Assembly: GCA_003023165.1 (NCBI GenBank)
Contig: PXSD01000020.1
Location: 1 to 20,352 of the forward strand
Source of the DNA: Halobacteriales archaeon QS_9_67_15
GTDB lineage: Archaea > Halobacteriota > Halobacteria > Halobacteriales > Haloarculaceae
Length of the DNA stretch: 20,352 bases
Direction: 5' to 3'
Shown: positions 7,701 through 15,348 of the stretch, one piece after another
How the letters are laid out: each line of letters begins with the position of its first letter
Numbering within the stretch: position 1 is the stretch's first letter
Notes under the pieces: generated by a model
Told to the model about the DNA's origin: nothing
Seen by the model: the letters and a program-made list of their open reading frames with translations, nothing else
Databases searched by the model: none
Made by a program: the position numbers and the translations under genes

Positions 7701-7743
7701 ATCGGGGTATAATAGCTTATATACCATCGGATTATAATCCGAT
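7701..7743 (+). promoter_or_regulatory. TATA box with perfect 18-bp operator-like palindrome
   Basis: A compact AT-rich promoter in GC-rich DNA. ttatata at 7718-7724 is about 27-30 bases before the ATG at 7751, the normal spacing for a leaderless haloarchaeal transcript. Immediately downstream, atcggattataatccgat (7726-7743) is a perfect 18-base palindrome occupying the space between TATA box and transcription start. A related half-site, atcggggtataat at 7701-7713, matches the palindrome's first 13 bases at 11 positions, 25 bases upstream. The site flanks the TATA box on both sides, so a bound dimeric regulator would block TBP/TFB. The regulator is unknown; the gene product itself is one candidate. 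Confidence 0.7.
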
Positions 7744-7750
7744 ATAGAGT

Positions 7751-8311
7751 ATGTCATCCGACGAACGGCCGCGGGGGGTCCTCTCTGCGGCGGACCGGTC
7801 GTACCTGCGCGGCGAGACGGCGTTCGAGAGCGACCAGAGCGAGCGCAACGCCCGTGCGCGGATCCGCGAGCGAGTACTGGCGGGACTGCACGACGCGGAC
7901 CTCCTCGCCGACGAGCTCTCCGAGCGGGACCGCGAACTCGTCTTCGGGAAACACGTCGACGACGACCCTGAGGCCGTCCGGGCGCTGATCGCCGCGCTCG
8001 CCTTCCTCTATCGGGGTGCGGCGGACGCGGGACTGGACTTCGGAGCGCTCCTCGAAGAGGGCGTCAGCCGCGCGGAGGCCGAGCGGTCGGTCGCCGCTGC
8101 CGTCGAGTTCGACGTCCGCCGCGAACCGCTCGACGCAGACCGCCTCACCCGGAAACTCCGCCGGACGGGCTCGCTCACGCTCTCGGAACTCTCCTACCTC
8201 CGCGAGACCGACGACGTGAGCCTCGACCGACTGCTCGACCGCTACGCCACCGACGTCGAAACCGACGACGCGGATGACGACTGGGTTCAGGCGAAGATGA
8301 CGAGCTTCTAA
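7751..8311 (+). CDS. Conserved haloarchaeal protein with N-terminal GVLSxADRxYLRGE module
   Basis: A 186-residue acidic, largely helical, soluble protein. The N-terminus RGVLSAADRSYLRGE, then SDQSERNARARIRERV and LLADELSERDRELVFG, form a module I remember from many haloarchaeal proteins of unknown function. The C-terminal half (SLTLSELSYLRETDDVSLDRLLDRY) could be a second small helical domain, perhaps winged-helix-like. No catalytic motif is seen. The ATG at 7751 fits the TATA box at 7718-7724. The palindromic operator just upstream implies tight transcriptional control, possibly autoregulation. The gene is intact and followed at once by a T-rich terminator. Confidence 0.75.
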   Translation: MSSDERPRGVLSAADRSYLRGETAFESDQSERNARARIRERVLAGLHDADLLADELSERDRELVFGKHVDDDPEAVRALIAALAFLYRGAADAGLDFGALLEEGVSRAEAERSVAAAVEFDVRREPLDADRLTRKLRRTGSLTLSELSYLRETDDVSLDRLLDRYATDVETDDADDDWVQAKMTSF

Positions 8312-8317
8312 AGACCA

Positions 8318-8326
8318 TCTTTTTCC
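8318..8326 (+). terminator. T-rich terminator
   Basis: tctttttcc begins seven bases after the stop of the preceding gene. Short T-runs directly after the stop codon are the usual archaeal transcription end signal. No stem is needed and none is evident. Confidence 0.55.
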
Positions 8327-8337
8327 GCCGGGGGTGT

Positions 8338-8445
8338 CCTCACTCGCTCCGCTCGTTGCGGGCACTGCGTGGCGGCTAAGCCGAACCTCGCTTCGCTCGG
8401 TTCGGTGAACCGACTCGGCGCTTCGCGCCTCGTCGGATGTTCGGT
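8338..8445. repeat. Low-complexity inverted-repeat-rich intergenic DNA
   Basis: Clusters of CTCGCTTCGCTC-type words form nested hairpins. For example ccgaacc at 8381-8387 pairs with ggttcgg at 8399-8405, and ggttc with gaacc just beyond. The same kind of word mix occurs at 1-60 and 17140-17330. It is common between haloarchaeal genes and I assign no function. Confidence 0.4.
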
Positions 8446-8487
8446 GCAACTTGACCACGTACGACACGACAGAGCCCGCGACAGAAG

Positions 8488-8741
8488 CTACTCCCCGGCG
8501 ACGAACCCGGAGAAGACGCGCGACTCGATCTTCCGGAGGTGTTCGCCGACGGTGGCGGGCGACACGTCCAGTCGCTCGGCCACGTCGGCCTGAGTGGCTC
8601 GACGCGGCGCGTCGTAGTACCCCGCCCGCACCGCGCCCGCACCGCGGCCGCCAGCACCTCGCGCTGGCGGCCGGTCAGCCGGCCGAACAGCTGTCGGACG
8701 CCGGGGTCGTACTCACTGACAACGCCACGATATAAACCCAC
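8488..8741 (-). pseudogene. Bat-type HTH (HTH_10) regulator remnant, frameshifted by an 11-bp duplication
   Basis: On the minus strand EYDPGVRQLFGRLTGRQREVL leads into the HTH_10 domain. The frame is then lost and regained one duplication later as GYYDAPRRATQADVAERLDV, followed by SPATVGEHLRKIESRVFSGF and a stop at 8488. Removing one copy of the 11-base repeat at 8624-8645 restores the family reading AVRAGYYDAP exactly. Proteins of this bacterio-opsin-activator-like family usually have about 150 residues before the HTH_10 domain. Here only a few codons precede it after the GTG at 8741. A TATA-like tttatat (minus strand, about 8730-8736) sits almost on that start, so the N-terminal domain was probably deleted as well. 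As written the gene cannot make a working DNA-binding protein. Confidence 0.85.
8624..8645 (-). repeat. 11-bp perfect tandem duplication inside the HTH gene
   Basis: The unit gcccgcaccgc (plus strand) occurs at 8624-8634 and 8635-8645 with no mismatch. Eleven bases shift the reading frame. One copy gives the expected protein sequence, so the second is a recent addition or a sequencing/assembly slip. Confidence 0.9.
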
Positions 8742-8984
8742 CTCGTATGACCGGCAACAACGCTACCGACTGTCGCCTCTAATCGCCTGTTGCTGGACGG
8801 GCACGGCCGCGACGGATCCGGGCGCTCGTCACACGCCGCCCTGAATCGCCGCTCCTCTCCCGGGTCCGTCTACCCTTCGCTGACGCTGTCCTTCCAGCGA
8901 CACCGCTCGACGGGCCACAACGCCAGTTTGGGGTCGACACGAACCCCGCGGCCGCTCGGCTGGACCCGTCGGCGGGACGGACGC

Positions 8985-9755
8985 TCAATCCACCGGTTCA
9001 CGTTCTCGCTCGGCCCCGTCCGGGCTCTCTGCTCCCCGTCCCGGCCGGTCGGAGACTGCCTGTCCCGTCCCGGTGACTGGTCCGGCCGAGCGGCTGACGT
9101 CGCGAACATCGGTCCCTCCGCTGCCCAGTTCGAGCGTAATGGGTCGGGCGATCCGGCTGGCGACCGTCCAGTCGCGGAGGCGACCGACAGCTGAATCGGC
9201 GTCGCGCTCGGTTGTCCGGACCGCGCTCCCCTCGCGCACGACGACGCCGCGCGACTCGAGTCGGTCGATAGCGGCGTCGACCGTCTCGTCGTCCGCTGGT
9301 AGCTCCGCGTGGAGCTCCCGCCGCGTTCGGGGGTCGTCCGCGAGCGCCTCGTGAACCTGCCGGGCGACGTAGTCGCGGTAGACCTCGCGGCCGGTGGGTT
9401 CGGCTTCCGTCGCGCCCTCGTGGCGGACGGTCTGGACCGCGTCCGCGAGAAACCAGAGCCCGACGAGCAGGAAGACGACCGGGAGCCACGTCGTCCCGTC
9501 GTCGAACAGGGCCAGTGCGCTCCCGCTGACCAGCGCGTAGACGCCGAATCCACCGTACCTGACCGACTCCCGGAGGTCGCACACGTCCGAGACGACCTCG
9601 GTCAGTCCGAACAGGGTCAGCGAGACGAGCGTCGTGGCGAACTGCGCGGCCGAGGGGTCGAGAACGTACCAGAGGAACGCCACCAGCCCGGCCCACCGGA
9701 AGACGGACCGAACGCGCAACCGCTCGCGGAGGGCGTCGCGCAGGGACGCTGTCAT
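8985..9755 (-). CDS. Membrane protein with cytoplasmic winged-helix-like region
   Basis: A 256-residue protein, ATG at 9755. The first 110 residues contain four hydrophobic segments: about 20-34, 40-56, 67-82 and 88-106 (for example TWLPVVFLLVGLWFLADAV). A soluble region follows, in which VARQVHEALADDPRTRRELHAELPADDETVDAAIDRLESRGVV reads like a winged-helix or helix-bundle regulator module. The tail beyond residue 185 is low-complexity and charged. I do not recognise the family. Membrane-bound HTH sensors of this shape are common in haloarchaea, so a signal-response role is a guess. It stands alone, with the cofH stop upstream of its start. A 243-base stretch downstream (8742-8984) holds nothing recognised. 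Confidence 0.65.
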   Translation of the reverse strand: MTASLRDALRERLRVRSVFRWAGLVAFLWYVLDPSAAQFATTLVSLTLFGLTEVVSDVCDLRESVRYGGFGVYALVSGSALALFDDGTTWLPVVFLLVGLWFLADAVQTVRHEGATEAEPTGREVYRDYVARQVHEALADDPRTRRELHAELPADDETVDAAIDRLESRGVVVREGSAVRTTERDADSAVGRLRDWTVASRIARPITLELGSGGTDVRDVSRSAGPVTGTGQAVSDRPGRGAESPDGAEREREPVD

Positions 9756-9819
9756 CGGAGACGTGTTGCATTCCCAAACGGATAGGGGCGTCGGCGTCCG
9801 GTCACGACGGATACTGTCG

Positions 9820-11129
9820 TCAGTCGTCGGCGCTGGTCGGGTCCCCGGCCGTACTGACGAGCACCTCCGGGTCGACGAGCGGCGTTCCGTCGGCTTTCGG
9901 CCCGAGTTCCGGTCCGTGGGGCCGGTCGTCGGGGTCGATACGCCGGCGCTGTCGGTAGTCGGTCGAGCGCTCGACGGGGACGCGCCCGACGGCGTCGATC
10001 ATCTCGACGTACTCGTCGAACGAGCGGACCTCGCCAAACTCCCCGCCCGCCCGCTTGGTTATCTCCTCGCTGAGGATGGTACCCATGAAGTCGTCCGCAC
10101 CGCAGGAGAGCATCTTCAGCCCCTGTTCGTCGCCGTACTTCACCCACGACGACTGCACGTGGTCGACGTTGTCGAGGAAGAGCCGGGAGACGGCGATCAG
10201 CAGTTCGTCCTCGTGGGTGGTCGCGCCGCCCGAGACCATCCCCTCCTCGTAGAGCGGCGTCTCCTGGTGGACGAACGAGAGCGGGACGAACTCCGTGATC
10301 GCGCCCGTCCGGTCCTGCAGTTCGCGGATCCGTTTCAGGTGCATCACGCGGTGCTGCTCGTTCTCGACGTGGCCGTACATGATCGTCGCGGTCACGTCGA
10401 GGCCGACGGTCGCGGCGGCCGCCAATCGAGACCCGCCTCTTTCAGCCGGCCGTACACCTCCTCGTAGGACCAGTCGGTGCCGCGGCGACCGTGGTAGGCC
10501 TCCTCGGGCGTCATCGAGTGGACGTGGACGCCGTCGACGCTCATCGCCTCGATCTGCTCGCAGTAGGTGCCCGGGTCGACGTCGTACTCCGCGGGCGGAC
10601 GGTAGTTCAGGTCGCCCCGGTCGCTCGACTCGAGGAGTTCGCGGTGTGCCTCGTCGAGCGCGAACGCGGGGTGGAGCCCGGAGACCGACGTGACCTCGTA
10701 GATGCCGCGCTCGATGGCCTTGCGGACGACCTCTCTGGACTCCTGGGGCCGCTTCGTGAACCCGCCGTAGTCCGCGTCGTTGGCGCTGCGGAACTGCTCG
10801 GAGCGGTCCTTGAAGTTGCAGAAGAGACAGCCGGTGTTGCAGGCGGTCGTGACGTTGTTGTTGAGGTTGGCGACGAAGGTCACCTCGTCGCCGACCACCG
10901 CTTCACGGCGGCGGTCGGCCGCTTCGAGGACGAGTTCCTTGCGCTCGCGGTCGATTCCAGCACTTCGGGTCCCGGTCGTCAGCAGTTCGACGCCGTCGGC
11001 GACCGTCAGGCGCTCGCCAGCGCGGGCCCTGTCCAGCGCGTTCTCGAACGACTGGTCGGTCTCGGGGACGTGCTCGAACCCGAACTCCCCACGGGGGACG
11101 TTCGCCCGCGGGTCGACGGCGTCTGTCAT
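9820..11129 (-). pseudogene. cofH: FO synthase subunit 2 (CofH), radical SAM, internally deleted and frameshifted
   Basis: From the ATG at 11129 the protein reads MTDAVDPRANVPRGEFGFEH. It carries the radical-SAM motif CNTGCLFC (Cys97, 101, 104) and family motifs VTSVSGLHPAF and HVHSMTPEEAYHGR. At KEAGLD (near 10428) the frame breaks and resumes as AAAATVGLDVTATIMYGHVENEQHR. It then runs through EFVPLSFVHQETPLY and VSGGATTHEDELLI to the stop at 9820. Relative to CofH, about 30 residues normally containing the PGTAAEIL and DVICPGKI stretches are missing at the junction. The start fits a TATA-like cttatga about 29 bases upstream. CofH partners CofG in making the F420 chromophore. As written it would be inactive, so either another cofH exists, F420 is not made, or the sequence is in error. 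Confidence 0.9.
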
Positions 11130-11246
11130 TGCCGACACCAGAGTGGCCAGCGTCATAAGCGGCCGGGAAGCGGCCGATGCGCCCGCTGTTCGCGACGCCG
11201 CCGTCGCCGTGTGCCGGAGCGAGCACTGGTCTCTCGTCCCGGATAG

Positions 11247-12278
11247 TCAGCCGCCGGCGTCCGGCAGAACCGACACGACCCCGGTGAGCGTGTCCAGCAC
11301 CACCCACGCGACGAACAGCGCGTACGCGACCAGTAGCGCGACCGATTCGCCCGTCGAGAGCGCCAGATCCGTACGGAGGGCGGTGAAGAGCAACACCGTC
11401 GCGAGCGTGAGGACCGCGAACATCGGCACGGCCAGCGCGAATTCGAACGACCAGGTCCCGACGACGAGCACGCCGACGGGAATCGCCACGAGCAGGTCGA
11501 ATGTGTTCGAGCCGAGCACGTTCGCCAGCGAGGCCACCCCGCGGTCGTCGCGGGCGGCGCGGACACTCACGAGCGCGTCGGGCAGACTCGTCGCTCCCGC
11601 GGCGACGGTCACACCCATGACGAACTCGTCGACCCCGGCGGCAAGCCCGATCGTCTCGACCGCCCCCACGAGTTCGTGGACGGCGACGAGGATGACGGCC
11701 AGTCCCGCGAGCAGGAACGCCCACTGTCGTCGAGCGTCGACGCCCACGCCGGCCTCGGGGTCGGCGACGTGGTCGGCCGTGTCCTGGGCCTGGATGAACA
11801 GGTAGAGGCCGTAGAGCCCGAGCGGGAGGAGCGCGAGCGGTCGCGTCAGTTCGCCGGAGATCTGTCCGGTGTTGGCGACCGGATAGTGGATGACCGCCAT
11901 CGCGAAGACGATCACGAGCGCCGAGACGGCGAGCATGTAAAACTGCGCCTCCTTGTAGACGAGCGTCCGACTCGCCTCGACGTCGCCGTCCGTCGAGAGC
12001 CCGGCCACCGCGGGGATCACGAGGACGTTGAAGATCGCCGACCCGACGACCGTGCCGGTCCCGATCCCGAGCGACCCGCCGAGCGCCGAGACCACGACGG
12101 TCGCGAGTTCGGGGAAGCTCGACCCCACCGCGGCGACGACCGACCCCTGGACCACCTGCGGGAGGCCGTAGTGCGCCGAGAGCCGTTCGCTGGCGCGTTC
12201 GAGCCACGTGCTCCCCAGCCAGACGGCGACGGTCGTAACGAGGACGATACCGGTCGCCAGCGGCACGAACGCGGCCAT
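11247..12278 (-). CDS. Sodium/calcium exchanger family (CaCA) membrane antiporter
   Basis: A 343-residue polytopic protein with the two inverted alpha repeats of the cation/Ca2+ exchanger superfamily (YrbG/NCX_Mj type). The first is VGSSFPELATVVVSALGG followed by TVVGSAIFNVLVIPA. The second is AAGATSLPDALVSVRAA followed by LANVLGSNTFDLLVAIP. About ten hydrophobic segments are visible, with an acidic loop between the halves (QDTADHVADPEAGVGVD). It probably exchanges Na+ or H+ against Ca2+ at the cytoplasmic membrane. The start is the ATG at 12278; a TATA-like cctattcc on the minus strand (about 12303-12310) is at the right distance. It is divergent from purC and intact. Confidence 0.9.
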   Translation of the reverse strand: MAAFVPLATGIVLVTTVAVWLGSTWLERASERLSAHYGLPQVVQGSVVAAVGSSFPELATVVVSALGGSLGIGTGTVVGSAIFNVLVIPAVAGLSTDGDVEASRTLVYKEAQFYMLAVSALVIVFAMAVIHYPVANTGQISGELTRPLALLPLGLYGLYLFIQAQDTADHVADPEAGVGVDARRQWAFLLAGLAVILVAVHELVGAVETIGLAAGVDEFVMGVTVAAGATSLPDALVSVRAARDDRGVASLANVLGSNTFDLLVAIPVGVLVVGTWSFEFALAVPMFAVLTLATVLLFTALRTDLALSTGESVALLVAYALFVAWVVLDTLTGVVSVLPDAGG

Positions 12279-12368
12279 CACGATGCACTCCCGCGAGGCG
12301 ACGGAATAGGCGTTTGGATCGGCGGCGAGTGAGAAACGCCTTTGACTCGGGCGACAGAGCCTTCGACA
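12279..12368. promoter_or_regulatory. Divergent promoter region, exchanger / purC
   Basis: Ninety bases separate the two start codons. On the minus strand cctattcc (about 12303-12310) serves the exchanger. On the plus strand aaacgcctttgac (about 12333-12345) is the likely TATA-like element for purC, 25-30 bases before its ATG. No palindromic operator is evident. Confidence 0.45.
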
Positions 12369-13421
12369 ATGACCTCTGTCAAGGAGTTCCGGGTGGAGAC
12401 GCCGGCGACGGCCGACGACCTCGGCCGCGGCGCGTTCGTCTTTACCGACGACTACTCGGTGTTCGATTGGGGGAAGATGCCCGACGAGATCCCCGATAAG
12501 GGAGCCTCGCTCTGTACGATGGGCGCGTTCAATTTCGAACTGCTCGAACGCGAGGGCGTCCCCACCCACTACGAGGGCGTCACGACCGACGCGACCGACG
12601 GCGCGGTCTCGCTCGACGAGACCCTCGATTCGGGCGAGACACCCCGCGAGATGAGTATCGAACTCACGCAGGTGCCCGACCTCCCCTTCGAGGGCGATAC
12701 GGCTGACGACCCGAGCGGCTACGACTACGACGCCTACCACGCCGAGGCGGCCGAGAACTACCTCGTCCCGTTGGAGATCGTCTTTCGCAACCGCGTCCCG
12801 GTCGGCTCCTCGCTCCGCAACCGTACCGACCCGGCGGACCACGGGCTCGCAATCGACGAGTGGCCCGACGAGACCGTCGACCTCGACGACCCGGTCGTCG
12901 AGTTCTCCACGAAGTACGAGGAACAGGACCGCTATCTCGCCCGCGAGGAGGCGGACCGCATCGCCGGCGCCGCGAGCGTCGACGACCTCGAATCAGTGGC
13001 TCGCGAGGTCAACCGACTGGTTACCGAACGCGCCGACCACGCCGGACTCACGCACGAAGACGGCAAGGTCGAGTGTCTCTACTACGGCGGCGAGGTCCGC
13101 GTCGCCGACGTCGTCGGTACCTTCGACGAGAACCGCTTCTCCCACGGCGACCAGCAGGTCTCGAAGGAGGTCGTCCGCCAGCACCACAAACACACCCAGC
13201 CCGAGTGGGTCGAGGCTGTCGCCGAAGCCAAGCGCGAGGCCGACGAGCGCGGCGTCGCCGACTGGAAGTCGCTCTGCGACCGCCAGCCGGACCCGCTCGA
13301 CGACGGCGTGGTCGCCGTTGCCCGCGACCTCTACTGCGCCGGCACGAACGCCTACGTCGGCCACGACGCCTTCGACGCCCCGTCGCTCGGCGAGGCCGTC
13401 GAGGCCGTCCGAGACCTCTGA
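12369..13421 (+). CDS. purC: Phosphoribosylaminoimidazole-succinocarboxamide synthase (SAICAR synthetase)
   Basis: A 350-residue purine-pathway enzyme joining CAIR and aspartate with ATP. The diagnostic stretch LVPLEIVFRNRVPVGSSLR is at about residues 132-150. Near residues 231-257 EDGKVECLYYGGEVRVADVV is followed by GTFDENRF, which matches the family substrate/ATP site. The N-terminal KGASLCTMGAFNFELLE and THYEG are as in haloarchaeal PurC, which is longer than the bacterial enzyme. The start is the ATG at 12369, because codons before it (MTRATEPST) read through the promoter. The gene is intact. The CHY zinc-finger gene follows closely on the same strand, and purS and purQ are nearby. Confidence 0.93.
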   Translation: MTSVKEFRVETPATADDLGRGAFVFTDDYSVFDWGKMPDEIPDKGASLCTMGAFNFELLEREGVPTHYEGVTTDATDGAVSLDETLDSGETPREMSIELTQVPDLPFEGDTADDPSGYDYDAYHAEAAENYLVPLEIVFRNRVPVGSSLRNRTDPADHGLAIDEWPDETVDLDDPVVEFSTKYEEQDRYLAREEADRIAGAASVDDLESVAREVNRLVTERADHAGLTHEDGKVECLYYGGEVRVADVVGTFDENRFSHGDQQVSKEVVRQHHKHTQPEWVEAVAEAKREADERGVADWKSLCDRQPDPLDDGVVAVARDLYCAGTNAYVGHDAFDAPSLGEAVEAVRDL

Positions 13422-13480
13422 AGCCGGTGACTGGGACCGACCGTTCGACGGGCGGCGACGCCACACAGACACGGCGGACA

Positions 13481-13834
13481 GTGGCACCTCCGGAGACCGA
13501 CGACAGGTTCGCCGTCCCGCTGCGCGGCGTCGGGGTCGACGCGGAGACGCGGTGTGCCCACTACGATACCGTTCGCGACGTTGTCGCGCTCCGATTTCCC
13601 TGCTGTGACGCCTACTTCCCCTGTTTTCGCTGCCACGACGCGGTGACCGACCACGACTCGGAGCGGGTCCCCAGAGGGGCGTTCGACGAGCCCGCGGTCA
13701 TCTGTGGCCTCTGCGGAACGACCTTCTCCGTCCGGACGTACCTCGACCGCGAGGACACCTGCCCGGACTGCGACGGGTCGTTCAACCCCGGCTGTCGACG
13801 CCACCACGACCGATACTTCGACGCTGACCCGTGA
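13481..13834 (+). CDS. CHY zinc-finger protein
   Basis: A 117-residue small zinc protein. The CHY-type pattern is CAHY (residues 25-28), CC at 41-42, then CFRCH (48-52), CGLC (75-78), CPDC (94-97) and NPGC (102-105). These are enough Cys/His residues for about three zinc sites. The family occurs alone in bacteria and archaea with unknown function, and within ubiquitin ligases in eukaryotes. The start is uncertain: the GTG at 13481 gives the usual family N-terminus (VPLRGVGVD), while a GTG at 13427, six bases after the purC stop, would add 18 low-information residues. It is probably cotranscribed with purC. Confidence 0.8.
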   Translation: MAPPETDDRFAVPLRGVGVDAETRCAHYDTVRDVVALRFPCCDAYFPCFRCHDAVTDHDSERVPRGAFDEPAVICGLCGTTFSVRTYLDREDTCPDCDGSFNPGCRRHHDRYFDADP

Positions 13835-13985
13835 CGGCCTCCGGTACCCGGCGAAACTTCAAGTGTGATTCCGCGACCAACGCCGGTGTGACCTGACCGA
13901 AGCCCCGGGACGGCCCGCGAGTGCGCGACACGCCCGTCCCGGCAGTAGCGCGGAGAGCAGCCGACAGTGTCGCCTGTTTGCCCCG

Positions 13986-14248
13986 TTAGTCGCCTGCTTC
14001 TGCTTCGGCTTCGTCGTCGGCCGTCTCGTCGCTCCCGCTCCCGTCCGTTTTCGCGGAGCGTCTCCCCCTTGACGATCATCTCGGAGGTGTCGACTCGCAT
14101 GGTCATGCGGAAGACGCCCTCGCGGACGGCCTGGTCGAGGTCCTCGATATTGATGCTGCGCTCGAAGAGCATCGAGGTGACCTCCGCGATGAGCCCGTGT
14201 TGTCGACGCCGCGACGACCTCGGTCAACTCGCGAGTTATCGCGACCAC
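13986..14248 (-). pseudogene. purU: Collapsed remnant of formyltetrahydrofolate deformylase (PurU-like), ACT part only
   Basis: On the minus strand TRELTEVV (from a GTG at 14248) is followed, after one or more small frame breaks near 14202, by GLIAEVTSMLFERSINIEDL, DQAVREGVFRMTMRVDTSEM and VKGETLRE. This is the N-terminal ACT domain of haloarchaeal PurU. At about 14050 the frame changes again, directly into an acidic tail (DGSGSDETADDEAEAEAGD) ending at a TAA at 13986. The formyltransferase-fold catalytic domain, about 200 residues or more, is absent. PurU hydrolyses 10-formyl-THF to supply formate for purine synthesis, which fits the pur neighbourhood. An ACT-domain-only regulator is a possible alternative, but the frame breaks argue against any functional product. 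Confidence 0.7.
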
Positions 14249-14382
14249 CTCGGCCGGGGTCGACCCGGCGAGCGCGTGCGTGAACGGACAGTCGTCGACT
14301 ATCCTGAGGTCCCTGTGCGTCTAAAGCCTTCTCGTCCGGGACGCACCGACGGCCGATTCTCAGTCGTGAATCCCGCACGCGG

Positions 14383-14393
14383 AGAATTATAAC
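14383..14393 (+). promoter_or_regulatory. TATA box of the receiver-GAF operon
   Basis: aattataacgg stands out from GC-rich surroundings. It lies about 36 bases before the ATG at 14425, giving a leader of about 10 bases. Its position also argues against the in-frame GTG at 14395 as start. Confidence 0.6.
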
Positions 14394-14424
14394 GGTGGAG
14401 TCGAAATGGAAGTCAGAGACGCCT

Positions 14425-15348
14425 ATGCGCGAACTGACTGTGTTGTATGTCGACGCCGACGACTCCGAGCGCACCGCGACGCGCGACGCGCTCGTCGCCG
14501 ACGATGCGATATCAGTCGTTGACGCGACGTCGGTCGCGACGGCGAGCGACGCCATCGACCGCGAACGGGTCGACTGCGTCGTCACGGAGTACGACCTCCC
14601 GGACGGGACGGGTCTCGACGTCGCGGCTCGGCTCAGAGAGACTGCGCCCGACACCCCCTGTATCCTGTTCACGAACGCGTCGCCGAACCTGATCGACACC
14701 GGCCACCACGAGGATGTCGTCGTCGAGTATCTACCGCGAGACATGCCGGACACGCGCGAATCGCTCGTTCGACTGGTCGGGAACGTCGTGACCGAACGGT
14801 CACAGGTCGGCTATCCGCTTCCCACGAAGGAGGACGAGCGCCTCGCCGCGCTCGAACAGTACGACCGACCGGGGACGGCCGCCGCCGACGCCTTCGACCG
14901 TCTGACGACGCTCGCCCGCTCGTACTTCGGAGTGGACGTCGCGTTCGCCGGCCTGGTCGACGCACACGAGGAGCGCTTCCTCGCCTGTGCGGGGGCCGAC
15001 TGGGAGACACTCACTCGCGAGGACTCGGCATGCACGCATACGCTCCTCGAAGACGACATGCTGGTCGTCGACGACACGCACACCGACGAGCGTTTCGAGG
15101 ACAACGACCGCCTCGACGAACTCGACATCCGGGCTTACGCCGGGGTCCCGCTGGAGACGCCCCGCGGCGCGACCGTCGGTGCGTTCTGTCTAACATACGA
15201 CGAGCCGCGCGCGTTCAGTGACGAGGACCTCACTGACCTCCGCCTGTTCGCCGCGGAGGCGATGGACCAGCTCGAACTGCGCCGCCGCCTGAACGAACGG
15301 TCGGACGACCCCGAGACCGAGGCGACAGACGGAGGGACGACGCGATGA
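14425..15348 (+). CDS. Receiver-like plus GAF domain signalling protein
   Basis: A 307-residue protein. Residues 1-120 are a response-regulator receiver fold: LTVLYVDADDSERTATRDAL gives the acidic pocket, then DCVVTEYDLPDGTGLD and ILFTNASP. At the position of the phospho-accepting Asp there is Glu55 (TEYDLP), and the conserved Lys near the end reads Arg (EYLPRDM). This is a degenerate receiver. Residues about 150-290 are a GAF sensor domain (FGVDVAFAGLVD, RAYAGVPLETPRGATVGAFC, FSDEDLTDLRLFAAEAM). There is no DNA-binding or kinase domain, so it probably acts through its partner. Its stop overlaps the start of the HTR-like gene (ATGA), indicating translational coupling. Confidence 0.8.
   Translation: MRELTVLYVDADDSERTATRDALVADDAISVVDATSVATASDAIDRERVDCVVTEYDLPDGTGLDVAARLRETAPDTPCILFTNASPNLIDTGHHEDVVVEYLPRDMPDTRESLVRLVGNVVTERSQVGYPLPTKEDERLAALEQYDRPGTAAADAFDRLTTLARSYFGVDVAFAGLVDAHEERFLACAGADWETLTREDSACTHTLLEDDMLVVDDTHTDERFEDNDRLDELDIRAYAGVPLETPRGATVGAFCLTYDEPRAFSDEDLTDLRLFAAEAMDQLELRRRLNERSDDPETEATDGGTTR

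Noticed and set aside
12860..13480. Long plus-strand frame before the CHY protein
   Set aside because: It is an Arg-rich shadow of purC in another frame; only the part from about 13481 has family motifs.
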